From Nocardia sp. CDC159 (GTDB taxonomy: Bacteria; Actinomycetota; Actinomycetes; Mycobacteriales; Mycobacteriaceae): a DNA stretch of 64,000 bases. A program made the translations under genes and the position numbers. Location: the NCBI RefSeq assembly GCF_023740735.1, contig NZ_JAMRXH010000017.1, positions 62,001 through 126,000 of the forward strand, written 5' to 3'. Shown piece after piece: positions 1-7,787 of the stretch. The notes beneath the pieces were generated by a model. That model ran no database searches. It had not been told where the DNA came from and saw only the letters and a list, made by a program, of their open reading frames with translations. The first letter of the stretch is position 1, and every line of letters starts with the position of its first letter.

Positions 1-326
1 TTCGTATTGTCCGGTTCGTGTGGTATCTGGGCAGACACTGCCACCCAGTTGACCATGGAACCGCCACCTTTGCCAGCTGATTTGACACATTCCGTCTGTG
101 CTGTGCGTGAACGGCCGGTTACACCCGGGGGCGGTATGCACTCGACGCCCGTTTCCGCGCCACCAACTGGTGATCTCAGAATGCCGACGCCCCGCCGCCC
201 CGCCGAGCACAATCCGATCCCGATTGAGTGCCAACTTGTTGCCGAGGCAGGGGGCGGGCTGGGGTTGGGGGTGGCGGGCACAATGGAGCGGGACGGTGGA
301 CTTGGGTGCGACGGATGAGAGGTTTG
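1..326. other. Window edge and spacer upstream of the haemoglobin gene
   Basis: This stretch holds no gene I can support. Short open frames exist on the plus strand but they have no recognisable domain and overlap one another. It should contain the promoter of the downstream haemoglobin gene, but I could not place a convincing -10/-35 pair. Confidence 0.5.
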
Positions 327-731
327 ATGAGTTCGGGAGAGCAGACGGCGACCTCCTTTTACGAGGCGGTCGGTGGGGCCGAGACGTTTCGGCGGCTGGT
401 GGCGGCCTTCTATCGGGAGGTGGCGGCGGACGAGGTGCTGCGGCCGTTGTATCCGGAGGAGGATCTCGGGCCCGCGGAGCGGCGGTTGCGGATGTTCCTC
501 GAGCAGTACTGGGGTGGGCCGCGGACCTATTCGGACGAGCGCGGACATCCGCGACTGCGCATGCGGCACATGCCCTTCCGGATCGGGCCGATCGAGCGCG
601 ACGCCTGGCTGCGCTGCATGCGGATCGCGGTGGCCGAGATCGAACCCGAGGTGCTCGACGATGAGCACCGGCGTGCGCTGCTCGACTACCTGGAGATGGC
701 GGCAAATTCGCTGATGAACTCGCCCTTCTGA
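327..731 (+). CDS. glbO: Group II truncated haemoglobin GlbO
   Basis: This 134-residue protein is a group II truncated haemoglobin, a small cytosolic haem protein that binds O2 and reacts with peroxide or NO. The family signature is nearly complete: Tyr in the FYREV helix near residue 29, LYPEED near 41, FLEQYWGGPRTYS at 57-69, the proximal His in RHMPFRI (His81), and the distal Trp in RDAWLRC (Trp94). The C-terminus LLDYLEMAANSLMNSPF is almost identical to what I recall of M. tuberculosis GlbO (Rv2470). I chose ATG 327 because GAGAGG lies 4 nt upstream; ATG 315 is the alternative. The alpha-glucosidase gene follows on the same strand, as in mycobacteria. Confidence 0.95.
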   Translation: MSSGEQTATSFYEAVGGAETFRRLVAAFYREVAADEVLRPLYPEEDLGPAERRLRMFLEQYWGGPRTYSDERGHPRLRMRHMPFRIGPIERDAWLRCMRIAVAEIEPEVLDDEHRRALLDYLEMAANSLMNSPF

Positions 732-862
732 CCCACCGCGCAAACTTGGTGTAGTTCACGGGGTTTCCACTACAAGTCTATGCTGCCGAAAATTTGCTCC
801 ATATCGCCGGAGTCGCCCGCTCGGAGCGCTTTCAGCGGAAATCTTTGGCACTATTAACCTTT

Positions 863-2455
863 GTGACACCTTCATCAGCCGGGGACTCTCCCGTCGACCC
901 GTGGTGGCGGTCGGCGGTGTTCTATCAGGTCTATCCGCGCTCGTTCGCCGACTCCGACGGCGACGGCGTGGGTGATCTGGGCGGTCTGCGCGACCGGCTC
1001 GGATATCTCGAGCTGCTCGGCATCGATGCGCTGTGGATCTGCCCGGTGATGCGCTCGCCGATGGCCGACGGCGGCTACGACGTCAGCGATCCCCGCGATA
1101 TCGACCCGCTCTTCGGCGATCTCGCCGTCCTGGACGAGCTGATCGCCGAGGCGCACGAGCGGCGCATCCGCGTCACGATGGACCTGGTGCCCAACCACAC
1201 CAGCGACCAGCACCCCTGGTTCATCGCGGCACTCGCCGCCGAACCGGGCAGCCCGGAACGCGCCCGCTACATCTTCCGTGACGGCCGCGGTCCCGACGGT
1301 TCCGAGCCGCCGAACAACTGGCCCAGCATCTTCGGCGGCCCGGCCTGGACCCGCATCACCGAACCCGACGGCCGCCCCGGCCAGTGGTACCTGCACATCT
1401 TTGCCCGCGAGCAGCCGGATCTGAACTGGGAAAACCCGGATGTCATCGCGGATTTCGAGAAGACGCTGCGCTTCTGGCTCGACCGCGGCATCGACGGTTT
1501 CCGTATCGACGTCGCCCACGGCATGGCCAAGCCACCTGGCCTGCCGGATATGGACCCGGTACCGACCGGCATGTTCCACCTCGAGGACGACGACTACCGG
1601 TTCAACAACCCGGGCGTGCACGACATCCACCGCCGCATTCGCAAGGTGATCGACGAATATCCGGGGGCGGTCTCGATCGGTGAGGTCTGGGTCAACGACA
1701 ACGTGCGCTTCGGCGAATACCTGCGCCCGGACGAGCTGCACCTGGCGTTCAACTTCAAACTCGCCGAAACCCCCTTCGACGCCGCGAAAATCCGTGCGGC
1801 CATCGACAATTCGATGCAGGCGGTGACCTGGGTGGGCGCGAGCGCGACCTGGACGCTGTCCAATCACGACATCGATCGCGAGGTCACCCGCTACGGCGGC
1901 GGCGCGGTCGGGGTGGACCGGGCCCGCGCGATGATCCTGCTGGAGCTGGCACTGCCGGGCGCGGTGTTCATCTACAACGGCGCCGAACTGGGCCTGCCCA
2001 ATGTCGACGATCTGCCCGAGGAGGTGCTGCAGGATCCGGTGTGGGAGCGCTCCGGGCATACCGAGCGCGGCCGCGACGGCTGCCGGGTGCCGATTCCCTG
2101 GGAGGGCGACCGGCCGCCGTTCGGCTTCACCACCGGGCCGAATTCCTGGCTGCCGATCCCCCCGCAGTGGGCCGAGCTGACCGTGGAAGCTCAGTTGGAG
2201 CGGCTGAACTCGACGCTGTCGCTGTACCGCATGGCCCTCGAATTGCGTTCGGTGCGGCCGGAATTCACCGGAACCAGCCTGGACTGGTACGGCAGCCCGC
2301 CCGGCTGCCTGGCCTTCCGGACCGGAGGCGGGCTGATCTGCGCGCTCAACGCGACCGACGGCCCGATCCCGCTGCCGCCGGGCGAGGTGCTGCTGGCCAG
2401 CGCGCCGATCGAGGGACGGCAGCTGCCCGCCAACGCGGCGGCGTGGCTGGTGTAA
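863..2455 (+). CDS. aglA: GH13 alpha-glucosidase (AglA-like)
   Basis: This is a glycoside hydrolase family 13 enzyme of about 530 residues, in the oligo-1,6-glucosidase/alpha-glucosidase group, probably acting on maltose- or trehalose-type oligosaccharides in the cytosol. It begins with the typical WWRSAVFYQVYPRSF. It carries the four GH13 regions: DLVPNH, GFRIDVAH with the nucleophile Asp216, GEVW with the acid/base Glu274, and SNHD with the stabilising Asp336. Family members start just before the PWW motif, so GTG 863 is favoured; no Shine-Dalgarno is seen there, and TTG 794 opens the same frame earlier. It follows glbO, matching the recalled mycobacterial pair Rv2470-Rv2471. The exact substrate cannot be read from sequence. 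Confidence 0.88.
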   Translation: MTPSSAGDSPVDPWWRSAVFYQVYPRSFADSDGDGVGDLGGLRDRLGYLELLGIDALWICPVMRSPMADGGYDVSDPRDIDPLFGDLAVLDELIAEAHERRIRVTMDLVPNHTSDQHPWFIAALAAEPGSPERARYIFRDGRGPDGSEPPNNWPSIFGGPAWTRITEPDGRPGQWYLHIFAREQPDLNWENPDVIADFEKTLRFWLDRGIDGFRIDVAHGMAKPPGLPDMDPVPTGMFHLEDDDYRFNNPGVHDIHRRIRKVIDEYPGAVSIGEVWVNDNVRFGEYLRPDELHLAFNFKLAETPFDAAKIRAAIDNSMQAVTWVGASATWTLSNHDIDREVTRYGGGAVGVDRARAMILLELALPGAVFIYNGAELGLPNVDDLPEEVLQDPVWERSGHTERGRDGCRVPIPWEGDRPPFGFTTGPNSWLPIPPQWAELTVEAQLERLNSTLSLYRMALELRSVRPEFTGTSLDWYGSPPGCLAFRTGGGLICALNATDGPIPLPPGEVLLASAPIEGRQLPANAAAWLV

Positions 2456-2528
2456 AAGATTCCGACACGTGCCCGCGGCGGGCTCACCGGTCGATTGCGC
2501 CGTCGGGCCCATCGTCTACCGTTGGGTC

Positions 2529-2807
2529 GTGAGCATTCTCGAGACAGTGCTGATCTTTGTCGGCATCCCGCTGGTGATCTATGCGGTGATCGCCGGATTG
2601 TCGTATCTCGGCAAGCCGCTGCCCGGCGAGAAGCCGGTCCACTACAACCTCGGTGACAAGTGGACCGCCGACCCGGTGCTGTGGAGTGCGACCGACGAGG
2701 TGACCGGTTCGGGTCACGGGCACGCAGACCCTGCGCATGGCAGTCATGCCGCAATCGAATCCGCACGGGTGGACCTGATCGGAGGCCGGGCAAGTGGCAA
2801 GTTCTAA
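2529..2807 (+). CDS. ctaJ: CtaJ-like subunit of aa3 cytochrome oxidase
   Basis: This small protein (92 residues) has one N-terminal membrane helix (about residues 4-25, ILETVLIFVGIPLVIYAVIAG) followed by a polar tail with PGEKPVHYNLGDKW. It matches what I recall of CtaJ, a small accessory subunit of the actinobacterial III2IV2 respiratory supercomplex, which also lies near glbO/aglA in M. smegmatis. It would sit in the plasma membrane beside cytochrome c oxidase. GTG 2529 is chosen because it begins directly before the helix. Its 3' end overlaps the next gene by 14 nt, so the two are probably cotranslated. The assignment rests on sequence memory and position. Confidence 0.7.
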   Translation: MSILETVLIFVGIPLVIYAVIAGLSYLGKPLPGEKPVHYNLGDKWTADPVLWSATDEVTGSGHGHADPAHGSHAAIESARVDLIGGRASGKF

Positions 2808-3264
2808 GTGGCCCGCGGTGGTCGAGGCCGACCTGCCGCACGGATGGGCCGTGACCAGCAGCGGCCGCGTCTCCGGCGTGCACGAGGCCGGTGACGTGTT
2901 CAAGGAGGCGCCGTTCAGCGATCACGAACGGCTGCTGATGGACAACACGCTCACCGAGGCCACCCGCAGCACGAAGGTGCGGTTCAACGTCTACATCGGC
3001 GACCTGGGCGCGGATCCGGCCGCGGGCGTCGACGCGCTGTTCCCGCGGACCCCCGAGGCGGCGCGTTCGGTGCTCATCGCCGTCTCCCCGAACGAGCATG
3101 CCGTGGAGGTGCGCTCCGGCCGCGAGGTGGCCGACCGCGTCAACGATCGGATCTGCCAGCTCGGCGTCACCGCCGCGCTGTCCTCGCTGCGGCAGGGCGA
3201 GCTCATCGACGGACTCGTGTCCGCGGTGCGTGTGATGGCCGCGGCCATCGGGCGGCCCAGCTAG
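2794..3264 (+). CDS. DUF5130 family protein (Rv2468c-like)
   Basis: A 156-residue soluble protein of the actinobacterial DUF5130 family, with recalled homologue Rv2468c near pepN in M. tuberculosis. The central part resembles TPM-type domains: KVRFNVYIGDLG near 65-76, SVLIAVSPNEHAVEVRSG near 91-108, and a C-terminal helical segment after VNDRICQLGVTAAL. No signal peptide or catalytic motif is visible. Start GTG 2794 has GGAGG at 2781-2785 and lies inside the end of the preceding ctaJ frame, which implies translational coupling. The function is unknown; the pairing with a respiratory subunit suggests, but does not prove, an envelope-related role. Confidence 0.75.
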   Translation: MASSKWPAVVEADLPHGWAVTSSGRVSGVHEAGDVFKEAPFSDHERLLMDNTLTEATRSTKVRFNVYIGDLGADPAAGVDALFPRTPEAARSVLIAVSPNEHAVEVRSGREVADRVNDRICQLGVTAALSSLRQGELIDGLVSAVRVMAAAIGRPS

Positions 3265-3273
3265 TTCCCGACC

Positions 3274-3345
3274 GCGCACCCCTTCCGTTCCCACGCACCC
3301 GCTTCGCGCGACCGCAGCGAGTGCGACGCAACGGAAGGGGTGCGC
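3274..3345 (+). terminator. Two-storey stem-loop, repeat family A copy 1
   Basis: An outer 16-bp perfect inverted repeat (3274-3289 with 3330-3345) encloses an inner 10-bp stem with one mismatch (3294-3303 with 3316-3325), and TGTTT follows. It should terminate the ctaJ/DUF5130 transcript. A closely related structure lies at 12309-12377. Confidence 0.7.
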
Positions 3346-3353
3346 TGTTTGTA

Positions 3354-3364
3354 CGCCCTGAGCG
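3354..3364. promoter_or_regulatory. Candidate ClgR/PopR-type operator CGC-N5-GCG
   Basis: The sequence TACGC-N5-GCGTA (3352-3366) is a perfect 5-bp palindrome around the CGC-N5-GCG core recalled for ClgR-type operators. It lies 33 nt upstream of the -10 box of the regulator gene. The bare core is common in GC-rich DNA, so only the extended arms give it weight. Confidence 0.35.
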
Positions 3365-3396
3365 TAATGAGGGGGCGGGTCGGCGGGGGAGGGGCT

Positions 3397-3402
3397 TAGG
3401 CT
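3397..3402 (+). promoter_or_regulatory. -10 box TAGGCT of a leaderless transcript
   Basis: TAGGCT ends 6 nt before ATG 3409 and no Shine-Dalgarno precedes that ATG, so transcription probably begins at or next to the start codon. Confidence 0.5.
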
Positions 3403-3408
3403 CGGAAC

Positions 3409-3774
3409 ATGGCCGAGCATCGCAGACTGCATTCCATTCCGGGCGGGCGCGAGGATGAGCCGGTGCGCGAGCCGCTCTGGCGCGAGGTGCTCGGCGAGCG
3501 CCTGCGCGCCCTGCGCCAGGAGCAGCGCGAGACCCTCGCGGAAACCGCTGGGCGCGCGGGTGTTTCCCCTCAGTACCTGTCCGAGGTCGAGCGCGGGCGC
3601 AAGGAGCCGTCGAGCGAGATGATCGCCGCCCTGGCCGGGGCGTTGGGGACGACGCTGGGCGGGCTCACCGAACAGGTCGCCGACGATCTGCGCCGGTACC
3701 AGCGCGCGGCCGTGCTGCGCCCCGCGGTGCCGCGGCATACCGCGGCACCGACGCTCATGGCGCTGGCGGCCTGA
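3409..3774 (+). CDS. XRE-family Clp regulator (ClgR/PopR-like)
   Basis: This 121-residue protein has a Cro/CI helix-turn-helix at residues 25-80 (LGERLRALRQEQRETLAETA, then GVSPQYLSEVERGRKEPSSEM). The recognition segment YLSEVERGRKEPSSE is the hallmark of ClgR and its Streptomyces paralogue PopR, which control clp genes. It ends in MALAA; a terminal Ala-Ala is the signal that makes PopR a ClpP substrate in Streptomyces, as I recall. It faces the second clpP pair tail to tail, with one base between stop codons. I infer that it regulates that clpP pair and is itself degraded by Clp. It could instead control clpP1P2. No Shine-Dalgarno is present. Confidence 0.8.
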   Translation: MAEHRRLHSIPGGREDEPVREPLWREVLGERLRALRQEQRETLAETAGRAGVSPQYLSEVERGRKEPSSEMIAALAGALGTTLGGLTEQVADDLRRYQRAAVLRPAVPRHTAAPTLMALAA

Positions 3775-3775
3775 T

Positions 3776-4366
3776 TCAGCGCGGTCCGAGGATCCGGTCG
3801 GCCAGGCCGTAGTCGATCGCGGACTGGGCGGTGAACACGCGGTCGCGATCGGTGTCGTGGCGCAGTGTCTCGACCGTCTGGCCGGTGTGCTTGGACAGGA
3901 TCGACTCGATCGCTGCCCGCATGCGGACCAGTTCGTCGGCCTGCAGGATGAGGTCGGGAATCGTGCCCTGGCCGCGGGCAGCCGGTTGGTGCAGCACCAC
4001 GCGCGCGTGCGGCAGCACACCCCGGTGGCCCGGTGTCCCGGCGGCGAGCAGGACGCCGCCCACGCCGATGGCCTGGCCCACGCAGGTGGTCGCCACCGGT
4101 GCGTGCAGATGCTGCATGGTGTCGTAGATCGCGAGCATCGCCGACAGATCGTTGCCGCCCTCGCAGTTGATGTACAGGCTGATCTCCTGCCCCGGGCTGT
4201 CGGCGTCCAGGTGTAGCAGCTGGGCGATGAGCGCGTTGGCGACTCCGGAGTCGATCGGCGTGCCGAGGTAGACGATGCGCCCGGCGAGCAGATGCGAGTA
4301 GACGTCCATGATGCGCTCGCCGCGCGGATGCTGGGCGATCACATTGGGAATGGTGTAGCTGGTCAC
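3776..4366 (-). CDS. ClpP paralogue lacking the catalytic serine
   Basis: This is a 196-residue ClpP-fold subunit, second in a two-gene clpP operon. The fold is well kept (RIVYLGTPID, AIYDTMQ, VLLAAGTPGHR, LPHARVVLHQP, DTDRDRVFTA), and the triad His126 and Asp175 are present. The nucleophile position reads GQAIGVGG, where active ClpPs read GQAASAAA, so Ser is replaced by Gly101 (codon GGC, plus 4064-4066). The NSPGG strand motif is also altered to NCEGGNDLS. I infer a non-hydrolytic, ClpR-like subunit that assembles with its neighbour. GTG 4366 overlaps the upstream stop by 3 nt (GTGA), so translation is coupled. A sequencing error is possible for Gly101 but would not explain the second change. 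Confidence 0.9.
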   Translation of the reverse strand: MTSYTIPNVIAQHPRGERIMDVYSHLLAGRIVYLGTPIDSGVANALIAQLLHLDADSPGQEISLYINCEGGNDLSAMLAIYDTMQHLHAPVATTCVGQAIGVGGVLLAAGTPGHRGVLPHARVVLHQPAARGQGTIPDLILQADELVRMRAAIESILSKHTGQTVETLRHDTDRDRVFTAQSAIDYGLADRILGPR

Positions 4367-4965
4367 GAGATCCCCACCTTCTGCTTTTGCGGAATGACCT
4401 GGTCGAACGATTCGACGATCCGGTCGATGAAGCCGTATTCGAGCGCCTGCTGCGCGGTGTAGTAGCGGTCGTGCAGCGAGTCCTCGTAGACCCGCTCGTA
4501 GGGCTGCCCGGTGTCCTCGGAGATGCAGGTGAGCACGGTCTTGATGGTGTGGCGCAGATCGTCGGCCTGGATCTCGACCTCACCCGCGCTGCCGCCGATT
4601 CCGGCCGACCCCTGATGCATCAGCACCCGGGCGTGCGGCAGCGCGAACCGGTGTCCCCTCGTTCCCGACGACAGCAGGAATTGCCCAGCGCTGTAGGCGA
4701 TTCCGAGTGCCAGTGTGGACACCTCGCACGGCACCAGCCGCATGGTGTCGCGAATCGCGAGCATGGCCGGAACCGACCCGCCCGGCGAATGGATCCACAG
4801 CGAGATCCCCGCCAGCGGATTCTCCGCGGCCAAAGTGAGGATCTGCGTCATCAGCAGCGTCCCGTTGTCGTCGTCGAGCGGGCCGTCGAGTACCACGATG
4901 CGCCGGGCGAGCAATTGCTCTCTGGCGCGCCAACCGAACAGCGGAGTCTTGTTGTCCTGAGCCAT
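4363..4965 (-). CDS. ClpP-family serine protease of the second clpP pair
   Basis: This 200-residue ClpP subunit keeps the full triad: Ser92 in LGIAYSAGQFLL, His117 in LPHARVLMHQ, and Asp166 in LHDRYYTAQQALEYGF. It should be the active partner of the downstream Ser-less paralogue, forming a tetradecameric cytosolic chamber with an AAA+ unfoldase. It is a paralogue of clpP1 (28.4 kb), corresponding in arrangement to Streptomyces clpP3/clpP4. The start ATG has only a weak upstream purine tract. Its leader contains a CGC-N5-GCG motif and a long palindrome. The C-terminus (VIPQKQKVGIS) is longer than usual. Confidence 0.92.
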   Translation of the reverse strand: MAQDNKTPLFGWRAREQLLARRIVVLDGPLDDDNGTLLMTQILTLAAENPLAGISLWIHSPGGSVPAMLAIRDTMRLVPCEVSTLALGIAYSAGQFLLSSGTRGHRFALPHARVLMHQGSAGIGGSAGEVEIQADDLRHTIKTVLTCISEDTGQPYERVYEDSLHDRYYTAQQALEYGFIDRIVESFDQVIPQKQKVGIS

Positions 4966-4989
4966 GTCTCAACGGTGCCCGACCTGCCC

Positions 4990-5000
4990 CGCGAAATGCG
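4990..5000. promoter_or_regulatory. CGC-N5-GCG motif before the second clpP operon
   Basis: CGC-GAAAT-GCG lies 25 nt upstream of the clpP start at 4965 and matches the recalled core of ClgR-type operators. The core is short and not extended by flanking symmetry here, so it is only a candidate operator. Confidence 0.3.
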
Positions 5001-5006
5001 CCCCAC

Positions 5007-5036
5007 GCTGCTGTGAGCAGATCTGCTCACAGCAGC
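5007..5036. promoter_or_regulatory. 30-bp perfect palindrome between pepN and clpP
   Basis: Positions 5007-5021 (starting GCTGCTGTGAGCAGA) are exactly self-complementary with 5022-5036. It lies 17 nt past the pepN stop and about 40 nt before the clpP start on the same strand. It could be an intrinsic terminator for pepN, although no T-tract follows, or an operator for the clpP operon. Confidence 0.6.
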
Positions 5037-5052
5037 GAGAGCCCTGGCGCTG

Positions 5053-7641
5053 TTACGAGGCGTCGAAAGCCCGCGCGCGCAGCGCGCGTTCCACGCCCGC
5101 CCGGCCCTCGATCACCAGGCGGCGCAGGGCCGGGGGATGGTCGGCGGCGAGGAATTCGTCGGCGATGGCGAGGGCGTCCTGCGAGATCGCCCAGGACGGG
5201 TACAGGCCGATCACGACGGTCTGGGCCACCTCGCTGGAGCGCCGCTCCCAGACCGCGGGGATGTCGGCGAAGTAGCGCTCGGTGTAGGGGGCGAGCAGTT
5301 CGGACTGCCCCACCGGGGCGAAGCCGCCCACGATCGCGCGGGTGGTGATGTTGGGGACCGAATCGTCGTTCATGACCGTATCCCACGCCTTGGCCTTGAC
5401 CTGCGCGAGCGGGCGCGCGGTGGCCGCCGTGGCGGCCTGGCGGCGACCGGCCGCGGTGGGGTCGCGCTCCAGTTCCGCGTCGATGAACGGGGTTTCCAGC
5501 CCCTCGCCATCGATCTCACCCGCCGACGCCAGCGCCTGCACGATGCGCCAGCGCAGGTCGGTGTCGACCGCCAGACCGGGCAGGCCGACCGTGGCGGGAT
5601 CGGCGTCGAGCAGCTCGCGCAGCACCTCGATATGCCAGGGCGACAGCAGTGCGGCGGTGAGCGCGTTGACGAAGGCCAGCTGCCGATCCGAGCCGGGCTC
5701 GGCCTCACGGGCCAGCTCCAGCAGCCGGTCGGCGTACTGCGGCCAGCCGGACGCGGTGGCCCAGCCGGGTTCGGCATAGCTCGCCAGCGCCGTCTGCGCC
5801 TGCAGCAGCAGCCGTTGCACCACACCGATTTCCGTTTCCGCGCCCACGCCGCGCTGCACCAGCGCGACGAAGTCGCGGGCCCGCATCTCGGCCTGACGGG
5901 TCATTTCCCACGCCGCCGACCAGCACAGCGTGCGCGGCAAGGATTCGGCGATATCGGCGATGCGGCCGACCACGGTCTCCAGCGACTCCGGATCCAGGCG
6001 CACCGAACAGTAGGTGAGATCGTCGTCGTTGATCAGCACCAGCTTGCCGCGCTCGACGCCGACCAGTTCGGCCACCTCCGTGCGCTCGACGGCGTCGAGA
6101 TCGAGCTCGACGCGCTTGGTGCGCACCAGCTTTCCGTCGCGCTCGTCGTAGACGCCGATCGCCAGCCGATGCACGCGATGCTCACCGGCGCCGGGCGCGG
6201 CGCCCTCCTGCACCACGGCGAAGCGGGTGAACTTGCCCTCGGCCACCTCGAAATCCGGTCGCAGGATGTTCAGGCCGGTGGTCTTCAGCCACTGCGCGCC
6301 CCAGGTGGAAAGGTCCCGCCCGGACGCCTTTTCGAGCGCGCCCACCAGGTCGTCGAAGGTGGCGTTGCCGTAGGCGTGCTCGGCGAAGTAGTCGCGCAGA
6401 CCCGCCAGGAACGGTTCCAGGCCCACGTAGGCGACCAACTGCTTGAGCACCGAAGCGCCCTTGGCATAGGTGATTCCGTCGAAGTTCACCTCCACCGCCG
6501 CCAAGTCCGGAATGTCGGCGGCGATCGGATGGGTGGAGGGCAGCTGATCCTGGCGGTAGGCCCAGGACTTCTCGACATTGGCGAATGTGGTCCAGGCGCT
6601 GGTGTATTCGGTGGCCTGCGACTGGCACAGCACCGAGGCGAAGGTGGCGAACGACTCGTTCAGCCACAGATCGTCCCACCACTTCATCGTCACCAGATCG
6701 CCGAACCACATGTGCGCCATCTCGTGCAGCACGGTCTCGCAGCGGCGTTCGTAGGAGGCGCGGGTCACCTTGGAGCGGAACACGTAATCCTCGAGGAAGG
6801 TGACCGCACCGGCGTTCTCCATCGCGCCCGCGTTGAATTCGGGCACGAACAGCTGGTCGTACTTGCCGAACGCGTAGGGCACCCCGAAATTGCGGTGATA
6901 GAACCCGAAGCCCTGTTTGGTCTCGGTGAACAGCCGCTCGGCATCCATATGCTCGGCCAGCGAGGCCCGGCAGTAGATGCCCAGCGGGATCACGCCGTGC
7001 TCGTCGGTATAGCTGTCGGTCCACTTGGCGTACGGTCCGGCGATCAGCGCCACCAGGTAGGTGCTCATCCGCGGCGTGGTGGCGAAGGTGTGCTCGACCA
7101 CCGCACCCAGCGGCCGGGTCTGAATGCACGCCCCGTTGGAAATGACCTCCCAGTCCTGCGGCGCGGTCACGATCACGTCGTAGGTCGCCTTGAGATCGGG
7201 CTGGTCGAAGCAGGCGAACATGCGCTTGGCATCGGCGGTCTCGAACTGCGAGTACAGGTACACCTTGTCGTCGGTCGGATCGACGAACCGGTGCAGGCCC
7301 TCGCCGGTGTGCGAGTAGACGCAGTCGGCCTCGACCACGAGTTCGTTGCGCTCGGCCAGATCGGTCAACCGTAGCCCGCGGGATTCGTCGTAGTCGCTCA
7401 CATCCAGCGGCTCACCGTTGAGCACCGCCGAGCGCACCCCGGCCGCGACGATGTCGACGAAGGTCTCCGCGCCGGGGGTGGCGGTGAAGGTCGCGATCGA
7501 CCGGGAGAAGAAGGTGTCCGTTCCGGTGGCGTCGGGGACGGTCGGCTGATCGGTCAGATCGAGTTCGACACGGTAGTTCTCCACGTGGATGGTCGCGGCC
7601 CGGGCGACGGCCTGCTCGCGGGTGAGGTTCGGTGCGGACAA
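5053..7641 (-). CDS. pepN: Aminopeptidase N (M1 family)
   Basis: This 862-residue zinc metallopeptidase removes N-terminal residues from peptides in the cytosol, working downstream of Clp and proteasome-type proteases. It has the M1 exopeptidase motif GAMENAG and the zinc site HEMAHMWFGDLVTMKWWDDLWLNE (HExxH-x18-E), split in order HEMAH then LWLNE. An ERAP1-like C-terminal helical domain follows. I place the start at TTG 7641 because AAGGAG (plus 7648-7653) lies 6 nt upstream and the protein then begins MSAPNLTREQA as in family members; an in-frame extension upstream is not family-like. It is divergent from purC and upstream of the second clpP operon on the same strand. Confidence 0.95.
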   Translation of the reverse strand: MSAPNLTREQAVARAATIHVENYRVELDLTDQPTVPDATGTDTFFSRSIATFTATPGAETFVDIVAAGVRSAVLNGEPLDVSDYDESRGLRLTDLAERNELVVEADCVYSHTGEGLHRFVDPTDDKVYLYSQFETADAKRMFACFDQPDLKATYDVIVTAPQDWEVISNGACIQTRPLGAVVEHTFATTPRMSTYLVALIAGPYAKWTDSYTDEHGVIPLGIYCRASLAEHMDAERLFTETKQGFGFYHRNFGVPYAFGKYDQLFVPEFNAGAMENAGAVTFLEDYVFRSKVTRASYERRCETVLHEMAHMWFGDLVTMKWWDDLWLNESFATFASVLCQSQATEYTSAWTTFANVEKSWAYRQDQLPSTHPIAADIPDLAAVEVNFDGITYAKGASVLKQLVAYVGLEPFLAGLRDYFAEHAYGNATFDDLVGALEKASGRDLSTWGAQWLKTTGLNILRPDFEVAEGKFTRFAVVQEGAAPGAGEHRVHRLAIGVYDERDGKLVRTKRVELDLDAVERTEVAELVGVERGKLVLINDDDLTYCSVRLDPESLETVVGRIADIAESLPRTLCWSAAWEMTRQAEMRARDFVALVQRGVGAETEIGVVQRLLLQAQTALASYAEPGWATASGWPQYADRLLELAREAEPGSDRQLAFVNALTAALLSPWHIEVLRELLDADPATVGLPGLAVDTDLRWRIVQALASAGEIDGEGLETPFIDAELERDPTAAGRRQAATAATARPLAQVKAKAWDTVMNDDSVPNITTRAIVGGFAPVGQSELLAPYTERYFADIPAVWERRSSEVAQTVVIGLYPSWAISQDALAIADEFLAADHPPALRRLVIEGRAGVERALRARAFDAS

Positions 7642-7787
7642 GGAAACTCCTTCGCTGTTCGGATTCGGGGCGCAACGGAACCCACAATGCCATGTAGCGG
7701 ACGGTTCGGGCGCGTACATATCCGCCCACGGCACGCCAGCGGGGCCTCGGTAGGGTTGGGCGTCGGCACGGGATATGAGGAGGACAG

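Noticed and set aside
5007..5036. Palindrome as an integrase attachment or transposon end
   Set aside because: No integrase, transposase or target duplication is nearby and there is no second copy in the window.
5137..7374. Long open frame on the plus strand opposite pepN
   Set aside because: It mirrors the codon pattern of pepN in GC-rich DNA, has no recognisable domain, and pepN is certain.
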